Assembly (NCBI GenBank): GCA_934693215.1
Contig: CAKUVB010000050.1
Coordinates: forward strand, 1 to 10,176
Length of the DNA stretch: 10,176 nucleotides
Source: an uncultured Candidatus Melainabacteria bacterium
GTDB taxonomy: Bacteria; Cyanobacteriota; Vampirovibrionia; Gastranaerophilales; Gastranaerophilaceae
Reading direction: 5' to 3'
Positions 1 to 6,372 of this stretch are shown one piece after another. The stretch's first letter is position 1; each line of letters starts with the position of its first letter. The notes beneath the pieces are model-generated. The model had not been told where the DNA came from. It searched no databases and was given only the letters and a program-made list of their open reading frames with translations. The translations under genes and the position numbers were made by a program.

Positions 1-1
1 G

Positions 2-2311
2 CATGAATTAATGCAAATTTCAGAAAAACCTAGTGGGGTTTATAGAGAAACTGTTTTAAATTTAATTAATGAAGAATATATTCAGGCAAAATCAGCAGAA
101 ATTCCAAAGAAAAAATCGGATTTCTTTCCTGTTACTCCACTAGCTTTGAGTGATTCTCAATTGAGTGTTATTGAAAATCTTGAAACTAATCAATTAGTTT
201 CAGTTTGTGGACCTCCAGGAACAGGTAAATCACAAACAATTGTCAATTTGGTAGCTCATTTAATAGCTAATGGAAAAACTGTTCTTGTTGCATCAAGAAT
301 GGATAAGGCTGTTGATGTTGTAGCTGATAGGTTGAATGAACTCGGAGCACCATATTTGGCTTTACGTGCCGGTAGATTAAACTATCAAAAACAATTGAGT
401 TTTCAATTACAAGATTTGCTTTCTAACAAAGTTGATCTTAATGAAGGGGCTGAAGACAGTATTATCGTAGATGTTTCTGATATGAAAAAGTTGCTTAATT
501 CAATCAATGAGGCTGAGAAAAAAGCAGAAACTCTTATAAAAAAAGAAAAAGAATGGTCTGAGCTTGGGGTTGCTGTTAGTGAGAAAAAGAAAGAAATAGG
601 AATTCCAAAATTTATAAAAGTTGCTCTTACTAAAGATAACGTAAAAGAGTTAAGAGATGTTATAGATTCACTTCTTAAAAACATTGAAAAAAGTGGGTTC
701 TTAGCAGCTTTGAATAATTACACTGCAGTAAATAAAATAAAAAAACTAGCAAAAGTAGATGACTTTTTTGTATCCAAAGATAATTTGGAACGTTTAAGAG
801 AAGAACTTGAACTTGCGGAATTGGTATGTAATGCTCAAAATGTTGAAAAAGATATTCAAGATACAGGTAATCTTCATGTAATTATTCAGCAAATGCGAAC
901 ATTGAAGAAAAAACAACGCAAGCTTGTAACGGATATTTTGTGTAACAAAAGACGTGGAGCTTTAAGAGGTTTGATGAAAGATCAAGTGAAACGTCAAAGA
1001 TTGTTTATACATTCAAAATCCTTGATTGAACGTAAAAAGAGTTTGCAAAACAGACTTCTTGAGGCAGAAGATTTTAAACCATTATTAGAAGCTTTTCCTT
1101 GTTGGTGTGTTACAACTTATGCCGTATCGGGTTCGCTTCCTTTAAAACCGGGTTTATTTGATGTTGCAATTATTGATGAAGCTTCTCAATGCGATATAGC
1201 AAGTTGTTTTCCAATTTTATATCGTGCTAAAAAAGCTGTAATTGTAGGTGATGATAAACAATTACCTCATTTGTCTTTCTTAGAAAAAGCTAAAGAACAA
1301 TCTTTTATGAGCAAATATGAAATTGCTGATAGATATCAGTTAATGTGGAGATTTAGAACAAACTCAATGTTTGATATCGCAAACTATTATTCTACTGCTC
1401 CTGTTTTGTTAGATGAACATTTCAGAAGTTTACCACCTATAATTGATTTTTCAAACAAAGAGTTTTATGGCAATAGAATCAGAATAATGAAACAAGATTC
1501 TCCTGATATCAAGGCTTTGAAATTAATCGAAGTTCCTGAAGGAAAGGTAGATTTTGATGCAACTCGTAACTTACCTGAGATAGAGGCTGTTGTAAAATGT
1601 TTGCACGAGTTAATTGTAGATTCAGAAAGAGAAGATCCGGAACACCCAATAACAATAGGTATTGTATCTCCTTTTAGAGCTCAAGTAGAGCAATTAAAAG
1701 TTTCTGTTGCAAAAGTTTTATCTGATTTTATGATAAATAAACATCAAATTGAAATTGGTACTGCTCATACGTTTCAGGGTGATGAAAAAGATATCATTCT
1801 AGCATCTTGGGCTATTGCGAATAATAGTTTCCCTCAAAGCTTGACATTCTTACAAAAGCCAAACTTATTTAACGTAGCTATTACTCGTGCTAAGAAGCAG
1901 ATGATTAATTTCGTTTCTCGTGACACTACAGAACTTCCTGAAGGTATGTTTAGGGATTACATTTCGTACATAAAAGAATATGAACGCAATTTTGATTTGA
2001 GAAATGAATCTGAATTTGATGAAAGTACGTACAAGAACTCATTTGAAAAAGAGGTTACACAATATCTAAGAGATGCCGGTTATAATGTTAGAGCCGGTGT
2101 TGATATCGGTGGAGTTAATGCTGATTTAGTTGTAAACAACAAGTTTGTAATTGAATGTGACGGACTTGAAGATAATGTCAAATCCAATATTTCAAACATG
2201 AAGAAACAGGCAATTATTGAACGATGCGGATTATTGGTTTGTAGATTCTCATTAAGAGAATGGAGAATGTCAAAAGAGGCTTGTGCAAACCGAATGATTA
2301 ATTATATATAA
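2..2311 (+). CDS. SF1 helicase (UPF1/COG1112 type) with C-terminal REase-like domain, 5'-partial
   Basis: This is an ATP-dependent DNA/RNA helicase fused to a nuclease-fold domain. The frame is open to the window edge (His-Glu-Leu before the first Met at 11) and that ATG has no Shine-Dalgarno sequence, so the gene probably starts upstream; relatives often exceed 1000 residues. Counting from that Met, the motifs are Walker A GPPGTGKSQ (68-76), Walker B IIDEAS (387-392), motif III VGDDKQLPH (412-420), LDEHFRS (467-473), motif V IGTAHTFQGDEKD (582-594) and motif VI NVAITRAKK (621-629). All appear intact. A Lys/Glu-rich, probably coiled-coil insertion (about 150-360) separates motifs I and II, as in Sen1/UPF1-like proteins. 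Residues 678-766 resemble the MTES_1575/DUF559 PD-(D/E)XK-like domain, with D705 and E715-C-D717-G; the His usually found after the DG is absent. A role in nucleic-acid processing or phage defence is inferred from the architecture. Helicase identity is near certain, the nuclease domain likely. Confidence 0.9.
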   Translation, partial: HELMQISEKPSGVYRETVLNLINEEYIQAKSAEIPKKKSDFFPVTPLALSDSQLSVIENLETNQLVSVCGPPGTGKSQTIVNLVAHLIANGKTVLVASRMDKAVDVVADRLNELGAPYLALRAGRLNYQKQLSFQLQDLLSNKVDLNEGAEDSIIVDVSDMKKLLNSINEAEKKAETLIKKEKEWSELGVAVSEKKKEIGIPKFIKVALTKDNVKELRDVIDSLLKNIEKSGFLAALNNYTAVNKIKKLAKVDDFFVSKDNLERLREELELAELVCNAQNVEKDIQDTGNLHVIIQQMRTLKKKQRKLVTDILCNKRRGALRGLMKDQVKRQRLFIHSKSLIERKKSLQNRLLEAEDFKPLLEAFPCWCVTTYAVSGSLPLKPGLFDVAIIDEASQCDIASCFPILYRAKKAVIVGDDKQLPHLSFLEKAKEQSFMSKYEIADRYQLMWRFRTNSMFDIANYYSTAPVLLDEHFRSLPPIIDFSNKEFYGNRIRIMKQDSPDIKALKLIEVPEGKVDFDATRNLPEIEAVVKCLHELIVDSEREDPEHPITIGIVSPFRAQVEQLKVSVAKVLSDFMINKHQIEIGTAHTFQGDEKDIILASWAIANNSFPQSLTFLQKPNLFNVAITRAKKQMINFVSRDTTELPEGMFRDYISYIKEYERNFDLRNESEFDESTYKNSFEKEVTQYLRDAGYNVRAGVDIGGVNADLVVNNKFVIECDGLEDNVKSNISNMKKQAIIERCGLLVCRFSLREWRMSKEACANRMINYI

Positions 2312-2330
2312 TCGACAAGGTTTATAATTT

Positions 2331-2369
2331 AAAAAAATATATAGCAAATTTTATGCTATATATTTTTTT
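2331..2369. terminator. Bidirectional terminator between convergent genes
   Basis: A perfect 16-bp inverted repeat (arms 2331-2346 and 2354-2369, loop of 7 nt) starts 20 nt after the helicase stop codon. It is A7 at one end and T7 at the other, so each strand reads a stem running into a U tract. The right arm contains the last five codons of the minus-strand PilB-like gene, and its stop codon (2351-2353) lies in the loop. The arrangement fits rho-independent termination of both convergent units. Confidence 0.8.
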
Positions 2370-3733
2370 ATTGCATCTTTATCAAAAACCTCGATACTAT
2401 CTTTTGAATGAATAAATATCATTGCAGTAATCAAAGATTTGAAAGATTGGAAATCTTCAAAACTCATTTTTTCACGTAAATCCGTCATGTTGTTTGCCAT
2501 AAACTCAGTAATGACAGTTTTGTCGTTATATACAAGTTCTGAAAAATATTCAAATGCTTGTCTTGTTTTGACTCCTTCTAAATAAATAACATCAGGAGAT
2601 TGGAATTCTATAAAACGTAGTGCTTTATCAAGATTAAATCCAATATTTTCGTTCAATTCACATTGGTGAACGTTTGGTAAGTTATATTTAGATAAAGATT
2701 CAATAGTCATAATATTTTTATTAGATTTAGCAGCTTCTAATAATAATGAATATATTATGTGTGTTTTACCACTTAACTGAGAACCACATACTAATATTAT
2801 TCCCGGCATCTCAAGAGCTGATTGTAAAAGTTTTCTTTGTCTTTCATCTCTTATTATTTCGTTTAAGTCTTTTGGTGGCTTGTAGATTTTTAGAGCAATT
2901 CTTTCACCAACAATAGTTGGAAAAGCTGATACACTTGCAACTAAAGTAGTTTCATCAACTTTAAAATTTAATTTACCTAATTGTGGAACTTCACAAACTG
3001 CAGGGTCAAGGTTTGATAATAGTTTTAATTTTGATACAAATGATGTAACTAAAATCATTGGAATAGAACCTTTTGACCAAGCATCATTTTGTTTTTTGAA
3101 TACTACATTTAGCCCTTCGTCAGTTTGTTCAAAATATAATTCGTGTACGTGTTCAAAAAGTGCTTGTTTTAGTATTGCTCTTATTATTTTTTGAATATGT
3201 TCTTCTGATAAATCATCTTTATGAAGTTCATCTCTCCAGTCAAAAGATTCATCATACTCATTTGTAAAAATTTTATCTACAGTGTCTGAAGTTTTGTAGT
3301 ATTCATCAATTTTATTAATGATGCTAACTTCTGAAGCCAAGACCGGTTCAATTGAACATTCTGCAGTTTCCATAATTTTGTCCACAACAAACAAGTCTAA
3401 CGGGTCAGTCATTGCAACAGTCAAAACATCTTCAATTTTGAATAACGGTATAATTTTATATTTTGAAGCATCTGCGAAACTGATATATTTTAGACATTTG
3501 ACATCTAGTGAATAATCATCAAGATTAACGTAAGGTATATGAAGTTTTTGTTCTAAGAATTTTAACAATGTTTCTTCTGACAAAACTCCTGAATTTATCA
3601 GAGCTTGTCCAATGTTAATATTTTCAGCATTAGCTAGGCTTTCGGCCTGTTCTAATACTTCGTATGCAACCAGTCCATCTCTTACAAGTTCATATTTCCA
3701 TTTTTCTAAAGTTTTATTTGTAACAACTTCCAT
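2351..3733 (-). CDS. Degenerate PilB/GspE-like ATPase with T2SSE_N (MshEN-like) domain
   Basis: The 460-residue protein has the layout of type IV pilus or type II secretion assembly ATPases but is shorter than usual PilB (about 550-570). Residues 33-148 form a T2SSE_N/MshEN-like domain (NIGQALINSGVLSEETL at 40-56); the Arg that opens the cyclic-di-GMP-binding MshEN motif is Asn40 here. Residues 180-460 match the ATPase core: FPTIVGER (271-278) and an intact P-loop GSQLSGKT (317-324). The usual IEDPVE is IESLSK (344-349), RQDPD is EFQSPD (376-381), Walker B GEIRD is EGVKT (386-390), the His-box TLHTN is EFMANN (410-415), and the tetracysteine zinc site is absent. It may bind nucleotide but probably does not hydrolyse it normally. 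It is the last gene of the kinase/regulator operon, 3 nt after the regulator stop, with a GGAAGG-type SD inside that gene. No PilC, PilT or pilin gene is visible. A regulatory or scaffold role is inferred. Confidence 0.82.
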   Translation of the reverse strand: MEVVTNKTLEKWKYELVRDGLVAYEVLEQAESLANAENINIGQALINSGVLSEETLLKFLEQKLHIPYVNLDDYSLDVKCLKYISFADASKYKIIPLFKIEDVLTVAMTDPLDLFVVDKIMETAECSIEPVLASEVSIINKIDEYYKTSDTVDKIFTNEYDESFDWRDELHKDDLSEEHIQKIIRAILKQALFEHVHELYFEQTDEGLNVVFKKQNDAWSKGSIPMILVTSFVSKLKLLSNLDPAVCEVPQLGKLNFKVDETTLVASVSAFPTIVGERIALKIYKPPKDLNEIIRDERQRKLLQSALEMPGIILVCGSQLSGKTHIIYSLLLEAAKSNKNIMTIESLSKYNLPNVHQCELNENIGFNLDKALRFIEFQSPDVIYLEGVKTRQAFEYFSELVYNDKTVITEFMANNMTDLREKMSFEDFQSFKSLITAMIFIHSKDSIEVFDKDAIKKYIA

Positions 3734-3736
3734 TAA

Positions 3737-4102
3737 TTAGCCTTCCAAATGTGCTTGAACTCTTTGTACAACAAAATCTAAGTCAAAAGGTTTGGTAATA
3801 TATTCATCAGCACCAGTTTCTTCACCAATCAGTTTATCTTCTTCTTGAGAACGTGCAGTAACCATTATAATTGGAATATCTTTATATTTTTTGTCGTATT
3901 TAAGCAAACGACTAATTTTGTATCCGTTAATTTTAGGCATCATTACATCTAATATTATCAAGTCTGGAGAAAGTTCTTTTGCCATACGAAGTCCGTCCTC
4001 ACCATTATAAGCACAATAGCATGTGAATCCTGAAACTTCTAAAACAAATTTTAAGCTTTCTACTATATCTTGTTCATCATCTACTATAAGAATTCTTTTC
4101 AT
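3737..4102 (-). CDS. Single-domain response regulator (CheY-like receiver)
   Basis: This 121-residue protein is a lone receiver domain with no output domain. From the chosen start it has the acidic pocket D8-D9, phospho-acceptor D52 (LIILDVMMP), switch residue T82 (MVTA) and conserved K104 (TKPF), so it should accept a phosphoryl group on Asp52. The start at 4102 is chosen because AAGGAG lies 6 nt upstream; a longer reading from TTG at 4117 would place that SD inside the coding region. It overlaps the 3' end of the histidine kinase gene by 26 nt, which suggests translational coupling and a cognate pair. The PilB-like gene follows 3 nt after its stop. Without an effector domain it presumably works by protein contact or as a relay intermediate, and the PilB-like protein is the obvious candidate partner (inference). 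Confidence 0.93.
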   Translation of the reverse strand: MKRILIVDDEQDIVESLKFVLEVSGFTCYCAYNGEDGLRMAKELSPDLIILDVMMPKINGYKISRLLKYDKKYKDIPIIMVTARSQEEDKLIGEETGADEYITKPFDLDFVVQRVQAHLEG

Positions 4103-6089
4103 CAGATACTCCTTCAATCTTATATGAGTACATTATATCACAATTTTTGTACTTCTCCGATTTATCTGCCATAACATCTTTTATACGTCTTTGTAAAAAT
4201 TCAGCAAAAGTTTTGTTGCCATCAACAATCATTAATGATAAAGCTGTTTCATCATTATTATCTTCTATTAGAGAGTTGTTTAAATATGCATCATTAAAGA
4301 TATCTTCTTCTTTCAAAAGGTTTGTCATAACATCTTTAGATGCCTTCATATTAATAGATAAAAGTGTTGAATTCTTTTCTCTTGCTTTTTGCATAAGTTG
4401 TTTTTTTGTTAATAAAAACTTACTTTTACTAGTCGCAATAGGGATTACAAAATAGAATTGAGAACCTTTATTTACAATACTATCACACCAAATTGCACCA
4501 TTATGAGCTTCTATTAATTGTTTTGCGATAGCAAGTCCTAAACCAGAACCACCTACTTGACGAGAAAGTGAGTTTTCAATTTGTTGGAATTTGTCAAAGA
4601 CTTGGCGTAAGTTTTCTTTTTCTATTCCAATGCCTTGATCAGCAACACAAACCTCTATATAATCACCATTAAGTTTTTCTATATCTTGTTTAAAACAGTT
4701 TTCTGTTTTTATATCTTTAGCATTAACAATGCGTGAAGATATATTTATTTGTCCACCTGCAGGAGTAAATTTAATTGCGTTAGAAACTAAGTTTGTCAAA
4801 ACTTGTTCTAATCTGTTTGTATCTGCAAAAATATCTATATCATTGTCTTTAACATCACAAGTTATTTGAATATTTTTTTCTTTAGCAACACTTTGAAGAT
4901 TGTTTTTAACAAAATCAATAACTGGGTTAATTTTTGCAAGTACATATTTGAAATCAAGATTACCGGCTTCGATTTTAGATATATCGAGTAAATCGTTGAT
5001 AATTCCGGATAATCTTACGACATTTCTTTTTGCCATATTTATAAATTTTAAGGCATTTTCTGACATTTCGCCAGTTTTACCGCTTGTTATAATATCAAGA
5101 GAATTCTTAATTGTTGTTAACGGTGTTCTCAACTCGTGTGACACAATAGAAATAAATTCTGATTTTAGACGTTCTAATTTGGCTAATTTTTTATTTGTTT
5201 CAATAATTTCTTGATAAAGAATAGCACTTTTTAAAGGTAATGAAACTTGTTGAACGATAGTTTGGAAACATGTTGAATCCTCAAGTGTAAAATCTGTTTC
5301 TCTAAAAATCTCTGTAAAACCATAACATTCATCATTTACATCAATAAATGATAATAAAGTATCAAAATTTAATACTTCTAAATCATAGTCAGTTATTGAA
5401 TATTTAACTTTTTTCTCAACTTTTATATTTTGAATATTAATATCAAAACTATTTGCAAAATTTCGAGATTTGTAGTTCATTATTGCTCTTAGTTTTAAAG
5501 ATTCAACTAATCGTTCAGAAGGATTGTAAGTCGAATCTATTAATAATACAGGTTCTTTTGGGTTATTAAAAGTTAAAGTTGCCAGTAGGTTGTAGTTCAA
5601 AGATTTTTCAATACCATCATTCATTATTGATATCAGACGGTCTTTATCTAAGCTTCCTGAAAGTTGAGAAGTAGTGCTATACAATACGTTTAATTGATAT
5701 AAGCTACTAGCGAGTTCTTTGTTTGATTTGGCAAGTTTTACTAATGATTTTTTAGTTTTTAAACAAGAATTTACAGAAGCTCGTAAAACAGTAGGCGAAA
5801 ATGGTGGTGAAATAAACATATTCGCATGATTTAGGATATCTTTTGTAACAGTCTTTTGGTTAAGAATTAAAATACTTATTACATTAAATTCTTTGATTTG
5901 GCGATAAATTGATTTTAAATCAAAAGATTCTATATCACAGTCAAAAATGACAATATCAGGATTTTCAACCTTGAGGATATCAACAACTAATATCTCGTCA
6001 GGAGAAGTTATCAATTCGTGTCCGGTAAGAATTGATTTAATACTGTCTTCATAATTTTTATTATCTGATACAAGTAAAACTTTTGCCAT
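4077..6089 (-). CDS. Hybrid sensor histidine kinase: pseudo-REC, GAF-like, HisKA, HATPase_c, unusual C-terminal tail
   Basis: This 670-residue soluble kinase has no visible membrane segment. Residues 1-110 look like a receiver domain (VLLVSD at 4-9, IFDCD at 48-52), but the usual switch Thr is Asn77 and the Lys of KPF is Pro (SPPF, 94-97), so it is degenerate. Residues 110-145 are a helical linker. Residues 148-290 are GAF-like, ending in a signalling helix. The dimerisation/phospho-acceptor domain has SHELRTPL with His318. The ATP-binding domain has the N box NLVSNAIKF (433-441), G1 DQGIGI (484-489), F box VFDKF (497-501) and G2 GGSGLGLAI (513-521), all intact. After the catalytic core ends near 553, about 115 residues continue with no recognised domain. 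It is the first gene of the operon and overlaps the response regulator by 26 nt. The start has no Shine-Dalgarno sequence. Signal and target are unknown. Confidence 0.93.
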   Translation of the reverse strand: MAKVLLVSDNKNYEDSIKSILTGHELITSPDEILVVDILKVENPDIVIFDCDIESFDLKSIYRQIKEFNVISILILNQKTVTKDILNHANMFISPPFSPTVLRASVNSCLKTKKSLVKLAKSNKELASSLYQLNVLYSTTSQLSGSLDKDRLISIMNDGIEKSLNYNLLATLTFNNPKEPVLLIDSTYNPSERLVESLKLRAIMNYKSRNFANSFDINIQNIKVEKKVKYSITDYDLEVLNFDTLLSFIDVNDECYGFTEIFRETDFTLEDSTCFQTIVQQVSLPLKSAILYQEIIETNKKLAKLERLKSEFISIVSHELRTPLTTIKNSLDIITSGKTGEMSENALKFINMAKRNVVRLSGIINDLLDISKIEAGNLDFKYVLAKINPVIDFVKNNLQSVAKEKNIQITCDVKDNDIDIFADTNRLEQVLTNLVSNAIKFTPAGGQINISSRIVNAKDIKTENCFKQDIEKLNGDYIEVCVADQGIGIEKENLRQVFDKFQQIENSLSRQVGGSGLGLAIAKQLIEAHNGAIWCDSIVNKGSQFYFVIPIATSKSKFLLTKKQLMQKAREKNSTLLSINMKASKDVMTNLLKEEDIFNDAYLNNSLIEDNNDETALSLMIVDGNKTFAEFLQRRIKDVMADKSEKYKNCDIMYSYKIEGVSDEKNSYSR
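4109..4114 (-). promoter_or_regulatory. Shine-Dalgarno fixing the response-regulator start
   Basis: AAGGAG on the minus strand, 6 nt before the ATG at 4102. It lies within the last codons of the kinase gene and supports the shorter regulator start over the upstream TTG. Confidence 0.75.
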
Positions 6090-6095
6090 ATTACT

Positions 6096-6123
6096 ATCGT
6101 AACAATAAAAAATAATTGGGCAA
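6096..6123 (-). promoter_or_regulatory. Possible promoter of the kinase operon
   Basis: On the minus strand, TTGCCC (6123-6118) and TACGAT (6101-6096) are separated by 16 nt, each matching 4 of 6 sigma70 consensus bases. Only 6 nt separate the -10 from the ATG at 6089, which would give a leaderless or nearly leaderless mRNA and fits the lack of an SD. AT-rich DNA makes chance matches common. Confidence 0.35.
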
Positions 6124-6222
6124 ATTGTTTACAAAGAGTTTATATTTAAAAAATTGATTAAAAGTGAAAATATAAGATTATGAATTTTAGCAAGTCGGGT
6201 AATTTTAAAAATTTAGATTTTT

Positions 6223-6250
6223 AGATTTAATATGAGTATTAAATCTTTTT
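6223..6250 (+). terminator. Terminator-like hairpin, plus strand
   Basis: A perfect 10-bp stem (6223-6232 with 6237-6246) closes a TGAG loop, and T5 covers 6246-6250. The stem is AT-rich and so weaker than a typical terminator. On the opposite strand the stem is followed by A residues, so it is oriented for plus-strand transcription. Confidence 0.4.
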
Positions 6251-6275
6251 CATACTTCCAGCTATTCTTAATTCC

Positions 6276-6301
6276 AAGAGGTATTTTACCTCTTTTTTTT
6301 T
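6276..6301 (+). terminator. Rho-independent terminator, plus strand, without an obvious gene
   Basis: An 8-bp stem AAGAGGTA/TACCTCTT (6276-6283, 6287-6294) with a 3-nt loop runs directly into nine T residues (6293-6301). This is a textbook plus-strand terminator, but the nearest upstream plus-strand gene is the helicase, far away and separately terminated. Confidence 0.6.
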
Positions 6302-6302
6302 G

Positions 6303-6346
6303 TAAAAATAACAAGAAATAAGTCAGACAAATTTCTTTGCCTGACT
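6303..6346 (-). terminator. Terminator of the HEAT-like protein operon
   Basis: On the minus strand, 27 nt past the stop at 6373, an 11-bp stem (6346-6336 with 6331-6321, one G-U pair) closes a GAAA tetraloop. It is followed by a T-rich but interrupted tract (6320-6303). The position fits termination of the 7247-6373 operon; the imperfect tail lowers confidence. Confidence 0.55.
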
Positions 6347-6372
6347 CCCAATATAACTATGAAATACTAGTT

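Larger units (their letters stand above)
6180..6301 (+). other. Candidate small plus-strand transcription unit (short ORF plus tandem hairpins)
   Basis: The 283-nt gap 6090-6372 lies between two minus-strand transcription units and has no gene of normal size. On the plus strand there is a 14-codon ORF (ATG at 6180, TAG at 6222-6224; MNFSKSGNFKNLDF) with no clear SD, then two hairpins each followed by a T tract. No plus-strand gene lies upstream since the helicase, about 3.9 kb away behind its own terminator. The hairpins therefore suggest a small RNA or leader-like transcript starting within the gap. The short ORF may be chance. Confidence 0.25.

Noticed and set aside
403..684. 93-codon minus-strand open frame inside the helicase
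   Set aside because: It lies antisense within the helicase coding region, is rich in Ser/Phe as expected from the complement of Lys/Glu codons, and has no SD or known motif.
2..2311. Calling the helicase-nuclease a named phage-defence system
   Set aside because: The architecture alone is also found in housekeeping helicases, the 5' end is missing, and no defence partner gene is visible in the window.
2351..3733. A complete type II secretion or type IV pilus locus
   Set aside because: Only one PilB/GspE-like gene is present, it is degenerate, and there is no PilC, PilT, pilin, secretin or peptidase gene nearby.
4103..4117. Five extra N-terminal codons of the response regulator, starting at TTG
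   Set aside because: They include the AAGGAG that serves the ATG at 4102, and receiver domains normally begin one or two residues before the first beta strand, as in MKRILIVDD.
4147..5214. Two plus-strand open frames of about 100 codons within the kinase gene (4147-4455, 4900-5214), and a similar one at 3318-3515
   Set aside because: All are antisense to well-supported conserved genes, and their residue make-up is that of reverse-complement shadows.
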